A stretch of DNA of 64,000 nucleotides from Sphingomonas sp. Leaf67 (GCF_001421965.1 NZ_LMLP01000002.1:109287-173286); one strand, 5' to 3'. Counted from the first letter of the stretch, positions 17,700 through 27,144 are shown. Notes: a model not told the origin generated them from the letters alone. Numbers and translations: made by a program.

Positions 17700-20600
17700 T
17701 TGAGCCGACAGCTTATCAACGAATATCGCGCTGATCTCGATCGGTTGCGTACCGTATCTGGCAGCCGCCGCGAAAGCGTGCTTCGCGAGGCGTTTAAGGA
17801 TCTGCTCAAACGCTGGGGTCGCACCCACGATCTGCTGTTCGTGCCCGAACACACCATCACCACGCCGCAGAAGAACCGCATCTATCTCGACGGTGCCTTG
17901 CTCCACGCGCTGCGTGTGCCGTTCGGCTATTGGGAAGCCAAGGACGCGGACGACAATCTCGATGCGGAGATCGCGGCCAAGACGCGCAAGGGCTATCCTC
18001 GCGATAACATCATCTATTCCGACGATCACACCGCCATCCTGATCCAGGACGGGCACGAGGTCGCGCGGGTCGCGATGGACGATACCGAGGCGTTGCACCT
18101 GCTGCTGGTCCGCTTCTTCGCGCATGAACGGCAGGAGATCGCCGATTTCAACACCGCCGTCCGCCAGTTCAGCCACGATCTGCCGGCCGTACTGGGGGCG
18201 CTGCGCGACCGCATCGCGAAGAAGCGCAAAGCGTCCAAGCTCTTCGTCGCCGCCGAAAAGGCCTTCCTCGCCCATGCGCAGGAAGCGATTAATCCGGTGG
18301 TGACGCAGGATGATGTGCAGGAAATGCTGATCCAGCACATCCTCACCGAAGACATTTTCGCCAAGGTGTTCGATAACCCCGATTTCCACCGCCAGAACAA
18401 CGTCGCCTCGGAACTCTACAAGCTTGAGGACAAGCTGTTCGCGCGTGGCGAAAAATCGACGCTGCTGCGCGCGCTTTCACCCTATTATTCGGGCATCGCG
18501 CGCACCGCCGCCGTCATCCAGAGCCATTCGGAAAAGCAGGGCTTCCTGAAAGGCCTCTACGAGAATTTCTACAAGGTTTATAACGCCAAGGCCGCCGACC
18601 GATTGGGCGTGGTCTATACGCCGGGCGAGATCGTCCGCTTCATGATCCGCTCGACCGACTGGTTGTGCGAAAAGCATTTCGGCAAAAACCTGGTCGATCG
18701 CGGCGTCGAGATTCTCGATCCCGCCACCGGCACCGGCACGTTCATCGTCGAACTGCTAGAACATTTTCGCGGCCATCACGAGAAATTGCGCCACAAATAC
18801 AAGGAAGAGCTGCACGCCAACGAAGTCGCGATCCTGCCTTATTACGTCGCCAATCTGAACATTGAGGCGACCTATCAGGCGATCACCGGCCAGTTTGCCG
18901 AGTTCGAAAATCTGTGTTTCGTCGACACGCTCGACAATGTCGATGCGCTCGGCATCCATGCCGGCCACCAGTTCGATCTGCTCGGCAGCCTGACCGACGA
19001 GAATATCGAGCGTATCAAGAAGCAGAACCGGCGCAAGATCAGCGTCATCATCGGCAACCCGCCCTACAACGCCAACCAGCAGAACGAGAACGACAACAAT
19101 AAAAACCGGGCTTACGCGCACATCGATAAGCGCATCAAGGATACGTACATCAAGGCAAGTACGGCGCAGAAAACCAAGCTGTACGACATGTACGCGCGCT
19201 TCTATCGTTGGGCGAGCGACCGGCTGGGGGATGAGGGGGTGCTGGCGTTCGTCACGAACCGGAGTTTTATCGACAGTCGGACCTTTGATGGCTTTCGAAG
19301 ACTTGTAGCCAAAGATTTTCAAGAGATTTGGCTCGTAGATCTCGGCGGGGATATTCGGACAAATCCGAACCTCTCGGGAACTAAGCATAACATCTTTGGA
19401 ATCCAAACCGGCGTTGCGATTGCGTTGTTTGTGCGAAAGCCCAGATTGGCGGGATGCAAAATTCGATACATTCGCCGTCCCGAAGATGAAACTGCCGACG
19501 ACAAGCGCTCTTGGCTATCCAGCGCAGAGCTTCGCAATCTGCCTCTTACAACGCTTCGCCCGAACGTTGACGGGCGTTGGCTTCAGACCGAAGAAGCGGT
19601 TGGCTGGTCGGCGATGCTACCCCTCGCCACTGACAAAGCGAAACACGCAAAAACTTCGCGCGACCAGCAGGCGATTTTCAAACTATTTTCAGCGGGTCTA
19701 AAGACTAATCGAGACGAATGGGTTTTTGATAGAAGCGAAGAAATTCTTCATCAGAAAATCTCTTACTTCATCAGCGTTTTAAACGACAAAACGGCAAAAA
19801 GCGTTTTGGACCTTGCGGATCGCATCAAAATTAGCAGTTCTCTACGGCTGCCGCGTACTGCAAAGCGTGTCGAGAGGTCACGGATAGTGACTGTGGCGTC
19901 AAGGCCGTTCGATCGGAAGCTGTATTACTCAGATAGCGACCTCTCGGATCGTATGACAAAGAATCATGTGGAAATGTGGGGGCTGAACATTGACGAGCTA
20001 AACCCCACTGTCGCCTTTCGATGTGTGTATTCGAGCGATCCGCTCGCGGCGTTGGCTGTCCGCGGAGCTTTCGATTACGGCCTAGTCAAAACAGGCAATG
20101 GCGGCACCGAAGGTGTCGCCCGCTACCGCTACACCAAATCCGGTGAGCGGATCGACAACATCACCGACTGGGCGTTCAACAAGTTCGTCAAGGAATATGG
20201 CCGGAAGGGCGTCACCAAAGATGCGATTTTCCGCTACGTCTATGCCGTCCTCCACGATCCGGTCTACCGCGAGACCTATGCGCTGAACCTCAAGCGCGAA
20301 TTCCCGCGCATCCCCTTCTACCCCGATTTCGCGCGATGGGCAGCGTGGGGCGAAACGCTGATGGCGCTGCACATCGGCTATGAGGAGGTCGCGCCGTGGC
20401 CGGTCGAGCGGATCGAGACGCCCGCGAAGCGCGCCGCCGGCACCACGCCCAAGCCGATCCTCAAGTCGCAGCCCGAAGCGGGCGTGGTGGTGGTTGATGC
20501 CGACACGCAGATCGCTGGCATCCCGCCCGAGGCGTGGCGCTACCGCCTCGGTAACCGCTCAGCGATCGAATGGGTGCTCGACCAGCATAAGGAAAAGAAG

Positions 20601-20759
20601 CCGCGCGACCCGACCATTGCCGCCAAGTTCAACACCTATCGGTTCGCCAATTACAAAGAGAGCATGATCGCGCTGCTCGCCAAGGTGGTGCGCGTGAGCG
20701 TCGGGACCGTTGCCGTCACAACAGCAATGAAAGAGATTGATCGCAGCACTTGGGCATAA
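17700..20759 (+). CDS. Single-chain restriction-modification enzyme (type ISP/IIG-like)
   Basis: This 1019-residue protein joins an N-terminal PD-(D/E)XK-like nuclease (Asp64 in IYLDGALL, then YWEAKD with Glu79 and Lys81) to an adenine-N6 methyltransferase (motif I DPATGTGTF at 340-348; motif IV NPPY at 453-456) and a target-recognition region, with a C-terminal part like type ISP enzymes (VARYRYTKSGERIDNI, FPRIPFYPDF, WRYRLGNRSAIEWVLDQ). The Superfamily 2 helicase of true type ISP enzymes is absent, so cleavage without long-range translocation is expected. The start is TTG after AGGGGGA. The segment from about 19255 to 20085 is much lower in GC than both sides. Confidence 0.85.
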   Translation: MSRQLINEYRADLDRLRTVSGSRRESVLREAFKDLLKRWGRTHDLLFVPEHTITTPQKNRIYLDGALLHALRVPFGYWEAKDADDNLDAEIAAKTRKGYPRDNIIYSDDHTAILIQDGHEVARVAMDDTEALHLLLVRFFAHERQEIADFNTAVRQFSHDLPAVLGALRDRIAKKRKASKLFVAAEKAFLAHAQEAINPVVTQDDVQEMLIQHILTEDIFAKVFDNPDFHRQNNVASELYKLEDKLFARGEKSTLLRALSPYYSGIARTAAVIQSHSEKQGFLKGLYENFYKVYNAKAADRLGVVYTPGEIVRFMIRSTDWLCEKHFGKNLVDRGVEILDPATGTGTFIVELLEHFRGHHEKLRHKYKEELHANEVAILPYYVANLNIEATYQAITGQFAEFENLCFVDTLDNVDALGIHAGHQFDLLGSLTDENIERIKKQNRRKISVIIGNPPYNANQQNENDNNKNRAYAHIDKRIKDTYIKASTAQKTKLYDMYARFYRWASDRLGDEGVLAFVTNRSFIDSRTFDGFRRLVAKDFQEIWLVDLGGDIRTNPNLSGTKHNIFGIQTGVAIALFVRKPRLAGCKIRYIRRPEDETADDKRSWLSSAELRNLPLTTLRPNVDGRWLQTEEAVGWSAMLPLATDKAKHAKTSRDQQAIFKLFSAGLKTNRDEWVFDRSEEILHQKISYFISVLNDKTAKSVLDLADRIKISSSLRLPRTAKRVERSRIVTVASRPFDRKLYYSDSDLSDRMTKNHVEMWGLNIDELNPTVAFRCVYSSDPLAALAVRGAFDYGLVKTGNGGTEGVARYRYTKSGERIDNITDWAFNKFVKEYGRKGVTKDAIFRYVYAVLHDPVYRETYALNLKREFPRIPFYPDFARWAAWGETLMALHIGYEEVAPWPVERIETPAKRAAGTTPKPILKSQPEAGVVVVDADTQIAGIPPEAWRYRLGNRSAIEWVLDQHKEKKPRDPTIAAKFNTYRFANYKESMIALLAKVVRVSVGTVAVTTAMKEIDRSTWA

Positions 20760-21114
20760 ACTGATTTTCCGACGACCGCTTTCGGAACAAACAGTGGCTT
20801 ACGTGGATAACCGAGATGGGCGCGTACCCGCCGGACCGCTGTTTGGCCGTAAGATGACCGGTTACGGCGTGTGCTGACATTCCTAGGGCCTCGCCGGAAG
20901 GGCGTGAGTTGGTCGTCAGTTGACTGTCCGCTTGCGCCTTTGCAACCGCCGGAAGCTGACGACATTGCAATTCAATGATCCAGGGCCTGAAACTGGTTCG
21001 GTTGCGAGCAGGCCGCTCTTCGCCAAAATGTGCGAGCGTTGGATATTTCAGGTGGCAATCCGCGGGATTTGGGAAGGCATGCCGCCGTCGTCGGTTCGTG
21101 TCCCACCCCACGCT
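20760..21114. other. Intergenic stretch between convergent genes
   Basis: The restriction-modification gene and the glycan operon converge on this stretch. No open frame looks coding, and no terminator hairpin with a T-run was found. Confidence 0.5.
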
Positions 21115-23220
21115 TCAGGTCCAGATCGAGAGGTTGCGGAAGCCTGCAGTCGACGGCAGGTCGCAATCGTCGATCCGCCCGGCGAGCTCGTTCGAGCGCG
21201 GCGCCCAGAGGTTGCCATAGAGGCGCATGGGAAGGTGGGGGACTGGCGTAGGCTCCCAACTCCGCCGTTGATGGACGAGCACGTCGTCGACCGACCAACT
21301 GATACAGCCCGGCTGCCAGTCTATCGTGTAGAGGTGGAAGTCCTCGGCGGCATCGAAACCGAGCTCAATGCGGCACGGCGACCCACGATAGCCGTAGCTC
21401 AACCCAGCTCCCTCGTCACCCGGATTGAAATAGACGTTTGTCAGCATGCGGCTCGGATCATCACCGGTTAGCTCTATGTCTATCTCTTGGCGCGGGCCGT
21501 GACGGTGCAGGAAGAATCCCGTGACGAGACCGCGACCGCGCGCAGCGCGTATCTCGACCTGGAAGCGTCCATGCGTAAAGGACCGCGCGCTTGCGAATGC
21601 CCCTGAGCGATAAGGCCGTCCACCGTCTTCGGATGCGCTGAGCATCAGCTCGGCGCCATCTGGCCCGTGGACGAACCGGTCGCGGGTGAAAGTCGCCAAA
21701 TTGCCGGGGAAGCTGCCAGCCTCGGCCACGATGAGCGGCGTCGCCGACGTCATCGGGGCGGTCGCCAGGGGGGATACAGTCGGTGGGAGTCTTCGTTTAC
21801 AACACGGCGCAGCCGGCCAGTCGCCGCTCGGTGGAACGACCCAGGGGGAATCGTCGATCGCGACGCCCGATCCCGCGGGGAGCCTGCCCCCACGGGCCTC
21901 CGCACTCCGGTCGTCGCGGAAGGTGCGCCACGCCCGCAGCGGCCCACGGGGAAAGCTCTCGGCAGGTTCGTCTACGCCGAGGAGGTTGCATAGCGGCCGC
22001 CAGCTGGCGCCGTCCCAATGTGAGCCCGTCAGCACGTTGGGATCGGAGGTACGGCCGCCCAGCGCTCGCCATCCAGCCTCTCCGGAAGCCTCCGGTTCGA
22101 ACAGGACCCTGACGCGGCCATACCTGCGGATGCGATCCCAAGCCGGCCGTGATAGCGGAGGGTCGACGAGCGCGTCCCACGTCTCCAGGAGGGTTTGCAG
22201 TTCGTCCACCTCTATCAGCGGCTCGTCGCCAGCGAAGGCGCGAACGCGAAATCCGAGTATCGACAGGGCCATCGCCAGACCGTCGCGTTCACCGCCCGCC
22301 GTCCAGGCGAGCACTCCGCCCGTCGCGCCGCGACGTGGCGCTTCCACGGCATCCGCGTCAATGATCCCAGCGCGCGCCAGATAAGGAAGCACCGAGTAGC
22401 TATTATCCGACGCGCCATCGGGGCGCTGGCCGATGGCAGGGGCCGACAGGGCGAGGGCGCCAAGCTCCCCGAAGCGGTAATTAATCCACAAGTCGACCGG
22501 ACCGTTCACTGGCATAGCGCGCAGCAGCAGCCGCGCGCCCCGCCGCGACAGGACGTAGCCGGACAGGAACCAAAGGCCGCGCTCGGGGCGGAACAGCTCC
22601 TCGCAGATGTCCATACGCGTGGCGGTGCCGCCCGCATCGCTGTAGGAGAGGTAGAGGAGGTCCGGCCCCCCGGCGTCGCAGCGTTGCCACGCCGCCTTCC
22701 AGCCGGCGTCGATCGCGGCAGCCGCGCCCGGCATCAGCCAGATGTCGTCCTCGACGATCAGCACATGCTCGTCACTGCCCTCCGCGATACACTTCCAAGA
22801 CTCGATGTGCGATCTGGCGACGGCAACCTCCTGCCGGGTCATGGTGACCGGCTCGTTGGGGCCGAAGCAGTCCGCGAGGGCCGCGTCGGGCTGAACGAAC
22901 ATCTGATCGCCGAGCCGGTAGAGCGGATCCACGTCGGCGGTCGCGGCGACGTCCCGTCCGTTGCGCGCGTCGATCGCCCGCATACGGCGCGCGAGCGAGG
23001 CGAGCGGCTTGCCGTCGTGCGTCCGGAACCGCCGGAGCTCGCGCATCGTCCTGCGGAGGCGCCGCGGCTGGCGGTCCAGATTCACTACCAGGATGGCCCC
23101 GATCCTCCCGGGCTCGTCCCCGAACGCACCGATCCTGCCGCCGGGAACGGCGCGGATCGCGGCCCGTGCCACGCGGAAAGCCAGCGCACGGAGCAGCCCC
23201 CTCGCCTCCTTAAGGTTCAT
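21115..23220 (-). CDS. Three-domain glycan enzyme: GT25-like, sulfotransferase-like, GH16
   Basis: The 701-residue protein has a GT25-type glycosyltransferase at about 40-270 ([34 protein letters not shown] at 156-161 as the metal/nucleotide site). A middle region of about 300-420 has the layout of Sulfotransfer_4 proteins (ALSILGFR, ETWDALVDPPLSRPAW, WRPLCNLLGVDEPAESFPRG), but the PAPS-binding P-loop is replaced by TAGGERDG, so it is probably non-catalytic. The C-terminal GH16 beta-jelly-roll at about 550-701 carries the catalytic EIDIE (579-583). There is no signal peptide. It is the last gene of a three-gene glycan operon. Domain assignments are by eye. Confidence 0.75.
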   Translation of the reverse strand: MNLKEARGLLRALAFRVARAAIRAVPGGRIGAFGDEPGRIGAILVVNLDRQPRRLRRTMRELRRFRTHDGKPLASLARRMRAIDARNGRDVAATADVDPLYRLGDQMFVQPDAALADCFGPNEPVTMTRQEVAVARSHIESWKCIAEGSDEHVLIVEDDIWLMPGAAAAIDAGWKAAWQRCDAGGPDLLYLSYSDAGGTATRMDICEELFRPERGLWFLSGYVLSRRGARLLLRAMPVNGPVDLWINYRFGELGALALSAPAIGQRPDGASDNSYSVLPYLARAGIIDADAVEAPRRGATGGVLAWTAGGERDGLAMALSILGFRVRAFAGDEPLIEVDELQTLLETWDALVDPPLSRPAWDRIRRYGRVRVLFEPEASGEAGWRALGGRTSDPNVLTGSHWDGASWRPLCNLLGVDEPAESFPRGPLRAWRTFRDDRSAEARGGRLPAGSGVAIDDSPWVVPPSGDWPAAPCCKRRLPPTVSPLATAPMTSATPLIVAEAGSFPGNLATFTRDRFVHGPDGAELMLSASEDGGRPYRSGAFASARSFTHGRFQVEIRAARGRGLVTGFFLHRHGPRQEIDIELTGDDPSRMLTNVYFNPGDEGAGLSYGYRGSPCRIELGFDAAEDFHLYTIDWQPGCISWSVDDVLVHQRRSWEPTPVPHLPMRLYGNLWAPRSNELAGRIDDCDLPSTAGFRNLSIWT

Positions 23221-23247
23221 CTCGCGAGACCGAAGAACATGATCCCC

Positions 23248-24081
23248 TCAGCAGCCGTAGACATTGCGCCAGTTGCGCTCGTCCGCGCGATAGGACAGCG
23301 CCCAGCGCATCTCAGCGATCGCATCCCAATCCCTCAGGAACCGGAAGTCGAACGGGGCACCGGAAAGCTGCAACTCCCTGGCGTGCACTGCAAGCGCGGA
23401 CGTGAGGTTGCCTGGTCCCGTGGTCGACTGGATCTCCGGCGCTGGACCGCCGTTAAGCAGCTTGTCGGTCGCGTTCTCGAGCGCGCGCCTTATCACTGGA
23501 TGGCCGGGCGGCGCGACCAGCGGGTCGTTGTTGACGTAAAAGACGCGGCCCGCCCCCGGCAGGTCCGCCTGCCAGATATCCGCCGTCGGCAGCATTTCGC
23601 CGGCCGGGATGTCGTAGCACAGCGGCTGCAGCTTCAACGTATCGTCGGCGAACAGGTCGCGCCAGCTGTCACCGATCAGTACGTCGTCGGCGTCGACGTA
23701 GAAGCCCCCCTCCTTGAATATGAAACACAGCCGGAGGTAGTCGCAGCGCATTGCGGGGTGGCCGCAGCGGGAGAATGCCGCCGCCCCCCGTTCCCCATGG
23801 ACCGCCGCAACGTACGCCGCGGCGCTCGCGTCGCCGAACATGTGCAGCTCGAAGCCTTCGTCGGCGAGCCGGTTCCAGCTCGAAAGGCAATCCCCCACGT
23901 CGTCGGGCAGGGCCTCAAGGTCGTGCCAATAGCGCACGAGCTTCCTCGGTATTGCGCCCGTCGCGCACGACGGCGCGGCGAACGGCCCATCGTCGGCCTC
24001 CATCTGCTGCAGCGTGAGCTGCCTTATGAACCTAGAGCGCGTTTCCTCGTGCTCTTCAAAACCTGGCGGGTAGGTGTCCAT
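23248..24081 (-). CDS. GT32/capsular-type glycosyltransferase
   Basis: The 277-residue protein has the pattern of OCH1/TcdA-type sugar transferases: IPRKLVRYWHD (44-54), MRCDYLRLCFIFKEGGFYVDADD with the DXD metal site at 130-132, and a later VNNDPLVAPPGHPVIRRAL. It would transfer a sugar from a nucleotide donor to a surface glycan in the cytoplasm. The sequence ends in RNVYGC. It follows the carbamoyltransferase gene by 73 bases and precedes the GT25-GH16 gene by 27. Confidence 0.82.
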   Translation of the reverse strand: MDTYPPGFEEHEETRSRFIRQLTLQQMEADDGPFAAPSCATGAIPRKLVRYWHDLEALPDDVGDCLSSWNRLADEGFELHMFGDASAAAYVAAVHGERGAAAFSRCGHPAMRCDYLRLCFIFKEGGFYVDADDVLIGDSWRDLFADDTLKLQPLCYDIPAGEMLPTADIWQADLPGAGRVFYVNNDPLVAPPGHPVIRRALENATDKLLNGGPAPEIQSTTGPGNLTSALAVHARELQLSGAPFDFRFLRDWDAIAEMRWALSYRADERNWRNVYGC

Positions 24082-24154
24082 AGTCGAGAGCGCCTTTCCG
24101 TCGTCATCGCGTGAGGGTGGTCCGCATCTGTGGCTCGCCGCCGCCGCGGGTTGG

Positions 24155-25762
24155 TCAGCGGCCGCCCGTCAGATAGGCCCGATACTGAGGGGAGGCCCGC
24201 GCCAGATAGGCGCGTCCCTCGACGACGAAGCCGTCGAGCCCGTGCTCGTCGACGTAGGCGGCGAGGTCGGTGATGTTGTTGATGAATCCCTTCGTCTTGA
24301 AGTTGAGCGAGGTGTTGCACAGGACACCGAAGCCAGTGCGCGCCTTGAACGCCTCGAGCAGCGCGTGGAGGTCTGGATTGGATACCGGCGTCACCGTCTG
24401 CAGCCGGGCGGTGCCGTTCACGTGAGTCACCGCCTTTAGCGCGTCAGTGGTTGCCCGGTAGGTGAACAGCATGTGAGGACTGTCGACCCTGCACTCAAAC
24501 CACTCCGCGGCGTCCTCGGCCAAGCATACCGGGGCGATCGGCCTGAACTGCTCACGCTGCTTGATCTCATTCAGTCGCACCCGGGTCTCGTCCCGGAACG
24601 GGGCGGCAAGGATCGACCGGTTCCCGAGCGCGCGCGGACCGATCTCGTAGCGCCCGTGGGCCCAGCCGAGGATTAGGTCCTTGGCTAACATCCCAGCGAT
24701 GCGGCAATCGTCCCTCTCGTAGATATCGTAGCCATCGAGCTCATCGGGTTCCGTCGTCCGGAACGGGAGGCCGGCGTAGACGTCCCACTCGATCTTAGGG
24801 TTCCCCGTGTAGCGGAACTGCGCGTCGATGGCGGTGCCAATCGCCGAGCCAGAATCGTTCGCGACGGGTGGCACGAACACGTCGGAGAACAGGCCCGTCT
24901 CCCTCCATTTCGAATTCCAGTCACAGTTCAGGCCGCAGCCCCCCGCGATGAGTAGCGGTCGCCCTCGTTGGAGATGAGCACACGCGAAGTCTTGGAAGCG
25001 CTCGAAGATCGCGTCGCTGTATATGCCGGCGAAATTGCGGAACTCGGGGTCGTCCAGGCCAGCGTCGAGGTGCGGAGCCTGATCCAGCCGATCGTATTCG
25101 CTAAGCTTTCGATAGGGACCGTCGAGCAGGAAGGTGAGCAGGTCACGCTCCTCGGTGGTAGGGGAGGAACGAGTTGAAAACGAGGCGATGGCCATCAGTT
25201 TGCCGGCGTCGGACGAGCGCGGATACGGCCCATCCTTCGGAAAGGTCGGATCGGCCAGACCGTATAGCAGCCCGTACCTGTTGCCAGGCTGCGTCAGGAC
25301 GTCGGAGATCAACGTGATGTTTAGGTCGGCGTCGATCTCATAGAAGCCGCCCATCTCCCCTTCCCAGATCAGCGCGTAGCAGGGGGTACCCTTCGGAAAG
25401 GGGGACATCCCAAAGGCGCAGAGGATGTGAGACCGCTCGTGCGTCGACGAGAAATAGTCCGCCTTCCCTTTGAACATGCGCCCCTTGTCGATGATCGCGG
25501 CGCCTGACGCGACGCCGCGGTAGCCGCCATTGCGACTTGAGCCGTGCAGGAACTCGTGGTGGTCGAGCGGCCACCAGCCACTCATGCAGACGACGTCGGG
25601 CAATGCGTCGAGCTCGCCAACCGCGTCCAAGACCTGGGCGACGGATATAGCGGAATAGCGGTAGTTCGAGTCCTTCTCGGCTTCGAGCGAAAAGCGTAGC
25701 TTGCCATCCTCGATGAATGAGACGGCGCCGTCATGACCTGGGTTGTAGGATAGTATTTTCAT
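24155..25762 (-). CDS. NodU/CmcH-family O-carbamoyltransferase
   Basis: This 535-residue enzyme transfers a carbamoyl group from carbamoyl phosphate to a hydroxyl, usually on a sugar. It opens ILSYNPGHDGAVSF (7-13 NPGHDGA) and has STHERSH with His108 and His112 (the metal site of the Kae1-like domain). LLIAGGCGLNCDWNSK and GRYEIGPRALGNRSILA are classic NodU/TobZ motifs for ATP and carbamoyl-phosphate use. The C-terminal YrdC-like half ends RAYLTGGR. The ATG at 25762 follows GAGG with good spacing. It is first in the glycan operon, so it probably decorates the product of the two transferases. Confidence 0.92.
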   Translation of the reverse strand: MKILSYNPGHDGAVSFIEDGKLRFSLEAEKDSNYRYSAISVAQVLDAVGELDALPDVVCMSGWWPLDHHEFLHGSSRNGGYRGVASGAAIIDKGRMFKGKADYFSSTHERSHILCAFGMSPFPKGTPCYALIWEGEMGGFYEIDADLNITLISDVLTQPGNRYGLLYGLADPTFPKDGPYPRSSDAGKLMAIASFSTRSSPTTEERDLLTFLLDGPYRKLSEYDRLDQAPHLDAGLDDPEFRNFAGIYSDAIFERFQDFACAHLQRGRPLLIAGGCGLNCDWNSKWRETGLFSDVFVPPVANDSGSAIGTAIDAQFRYTGNPKIEWDVYAGLPFRTTEPDELDGYDIYERDDCRIAGMLAKDLILGWAHGRYEIGPRALGNRSILAAPFRDETRVRLNEIKQREQFRPIAPVCLAEDAAEWFECRVDSPHMLFTYRATTDALKAVTHVNGTARLQTVTPVSNPDLHALLEAFKARTGFGVLCNTSLNFKTKGFINNITDLAAYVDEHGLDGFVVEGRAYLARASPQYRAYLTGGR

Positions 25763-26011
25763 GTCGGGCCTCACCATTGCCGACCTCTAACACCGGAAAG
25801 TCGCTCCCGTCAGCGCTATTCGGTTATCGGTAGTCGCAAGAAGCGTTCTAATCGGATGTTTCCCTAACCACGCGTGACGCATTGACACTGTTCCCGAATA
25901 CGCGACACGGCTATCTTGACGGCAGCCTCTCGCGGTTCGCGTCGTCAGGCCAGCCACTAACCGATCAGCGTAGGTCGGCTAAACGTGCCGGGATTCAGCA
26001 AGGAGAGAGGC

Positions 26012-26773
26012 GTGTCGAAGGTCATTCGGGTGGTGGTCCCCCTGGACCCTATGGAAGAGCAGTCGTGGCATCTGGCCGCCGCCTACGCCGTCAAAATCGC
26101 GTGCGAGGGCACCCCCCGGGCAACGGACGTCATCCTGCTAACGCATACGAAGGACCAACTCAGGAACACGTCGCTAGCGGGCCATCTGGGCATTAACGCA
26201 GCCAAGGCCTTGGGCAGCGGCGCCCGACTGGACCTTAAAGCCGGGGCGACGCTCCGGCACGCGACGCTGAGGACGCTCGGACATTCCGCGCGCAATGCCG
26301 TGATCATCGCCTTTTACGCGGAGGACAGGATGCTCGAGGCCCTCGATGGCCTAGCCGGCGTTCTTGGGATCGTCGCCGTACCCGACCTCGCCGGACAGGC
26401 CGATGGATGGATTAAGCGGTGGGGGCCGGTCGTCCACGGGTCGCCGCGGGCGGCACCGGAGAAGTTGATCGACGATCCGGTCGTCGAGCGCGCCCTCGAG
26501 GCGATCACAACCCTGAGCAACATCGCCTACGATGTCATGCACACCCGCGACAAGCAGCATGCCGACGAGATCTTCCGCATCCTGCGAGCGAAGGGTCACA
26601 CCCTTGATCCGACTAAAATCAAGTCTTGGGCGATCCGCCGTGGCTGGAAGCCGGGTTGCGCAGAGGAGCTCGCGAAGGTGGCGGCGAAGGTCATGAAGCT
26701 GGCGAGGAAGCCGAGCTTGGCGGGGTTTCACGAGCCACATGATCGGTACGCCTGGTGGAAGGGCGGGCATTAA
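26012..26773 (+). CDS. Unrecognised two-domain protein (253 aa)
   Basis: The GTG at 26012 follows AAGGAGAG at ideal spacing, so it is preferred over an earlier GTG. The N-terminal half (VIRVVVPLDPMEEQ, DVILLTHTKDQLRN, NAVIIAFYAEDRML, GIVAVPDLAGQ) alternates beta strands and helices like a Rossmann or UspA/receiver-like fold. The C-terminal half is helical and basic (DVMHTRDKQHADEIFRILR, DPTKIKSWAIRRGWKPG, AAKVMKLARKP) and could bind nucleic acid. It is divergent from the carbamoyltransferase; an IS3-family element begins 21 bases after its stop. No family is recognised. Confidence 0.6.
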   Translation: MSKVIRVVVPLDPMEEQSWHLAAAYAVKIACEGTPRATDVILLTHTKDQLRNTSLAGHLGINAAKALGSGARLDLKAGATLRHATLRTLGHSARNAVIIAFYAEDRMLEALDGLAGVLGIVAVPDLAGQADGWIKRWGPVVHGSPRAAPEKLIDDPVVERALEAITTLSNIAYDVMHTRDKQHADEIFRILRAKGHTLDPTKIKSWAIRRGWKPGCAEELAKVAAKVMKLARKPSLAGFHEPHDRYAWWKGGH

Positions 26774-26853
26774 GCTCCCGCGTCTTGAAAAGGTGAGCTG
26801 CTGCCGGTTCCGTGGACACCGAGATAAGGTGTTTTTGGAACCGGAGGATGGAG

Positions 26854-27144
26854 ATGCAACGACGGAAGTTCAGCCGCGAGTTCAAGCTCGAAGCGGTGAA
26901 GCTGGTGCGGGAACGGGGGGTATCGGTATCGCAGGCGGCGCGCGATCTGGACCTGCACGAGAACGTGCTGCGCAAGTGGGTGCGCGAACAGGCGGCTGAC
27001 CCGGGATCGGCGTTTCCCGGACACGGCGTGCTGAAGCCCGAGCAGCAGGAGATTGAGCGGCTGCGCCGCGAGTTGGCTAGAATGAAGGCCGAGCGCGACA
27101 TCCTAAAAAAAGCGGCGGCCTACTTCGCCAGGGACTCGATATGA
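26854..27144 (+). CDS. IS3-family transposase OrfA
   Basis: This 96-residue protein has the helix-turn-helix RRKFSREFKLEAVKLVRERGVSVSQAARDL and a leucine-zipper-like tail (EIERLRRELARMKAERDILKKA). It binds the element ends. The second ATG (26854) has GGAGG at good spacing. The A7 run within the last codons allows -1 slippage into orfB. The stop overlaps the orfB ATG. Confidence 0.92.
   Translation: MQRRKFSREFKLEAVKLVRERGVSVSQAARDLDLHENVLRKWVREQAADPGSAFPGHGVLKPEQQEIERLRRELARMKAERDILKKAAAYFARDSI

Noticed and set aside
22195..24114. Long plus-strand frame opposite the glycan genes
   Set aside because: It is antisense to the GT25-GH16 and GT32-like genes, whose motifs are clear, and has no ribosome site or family.
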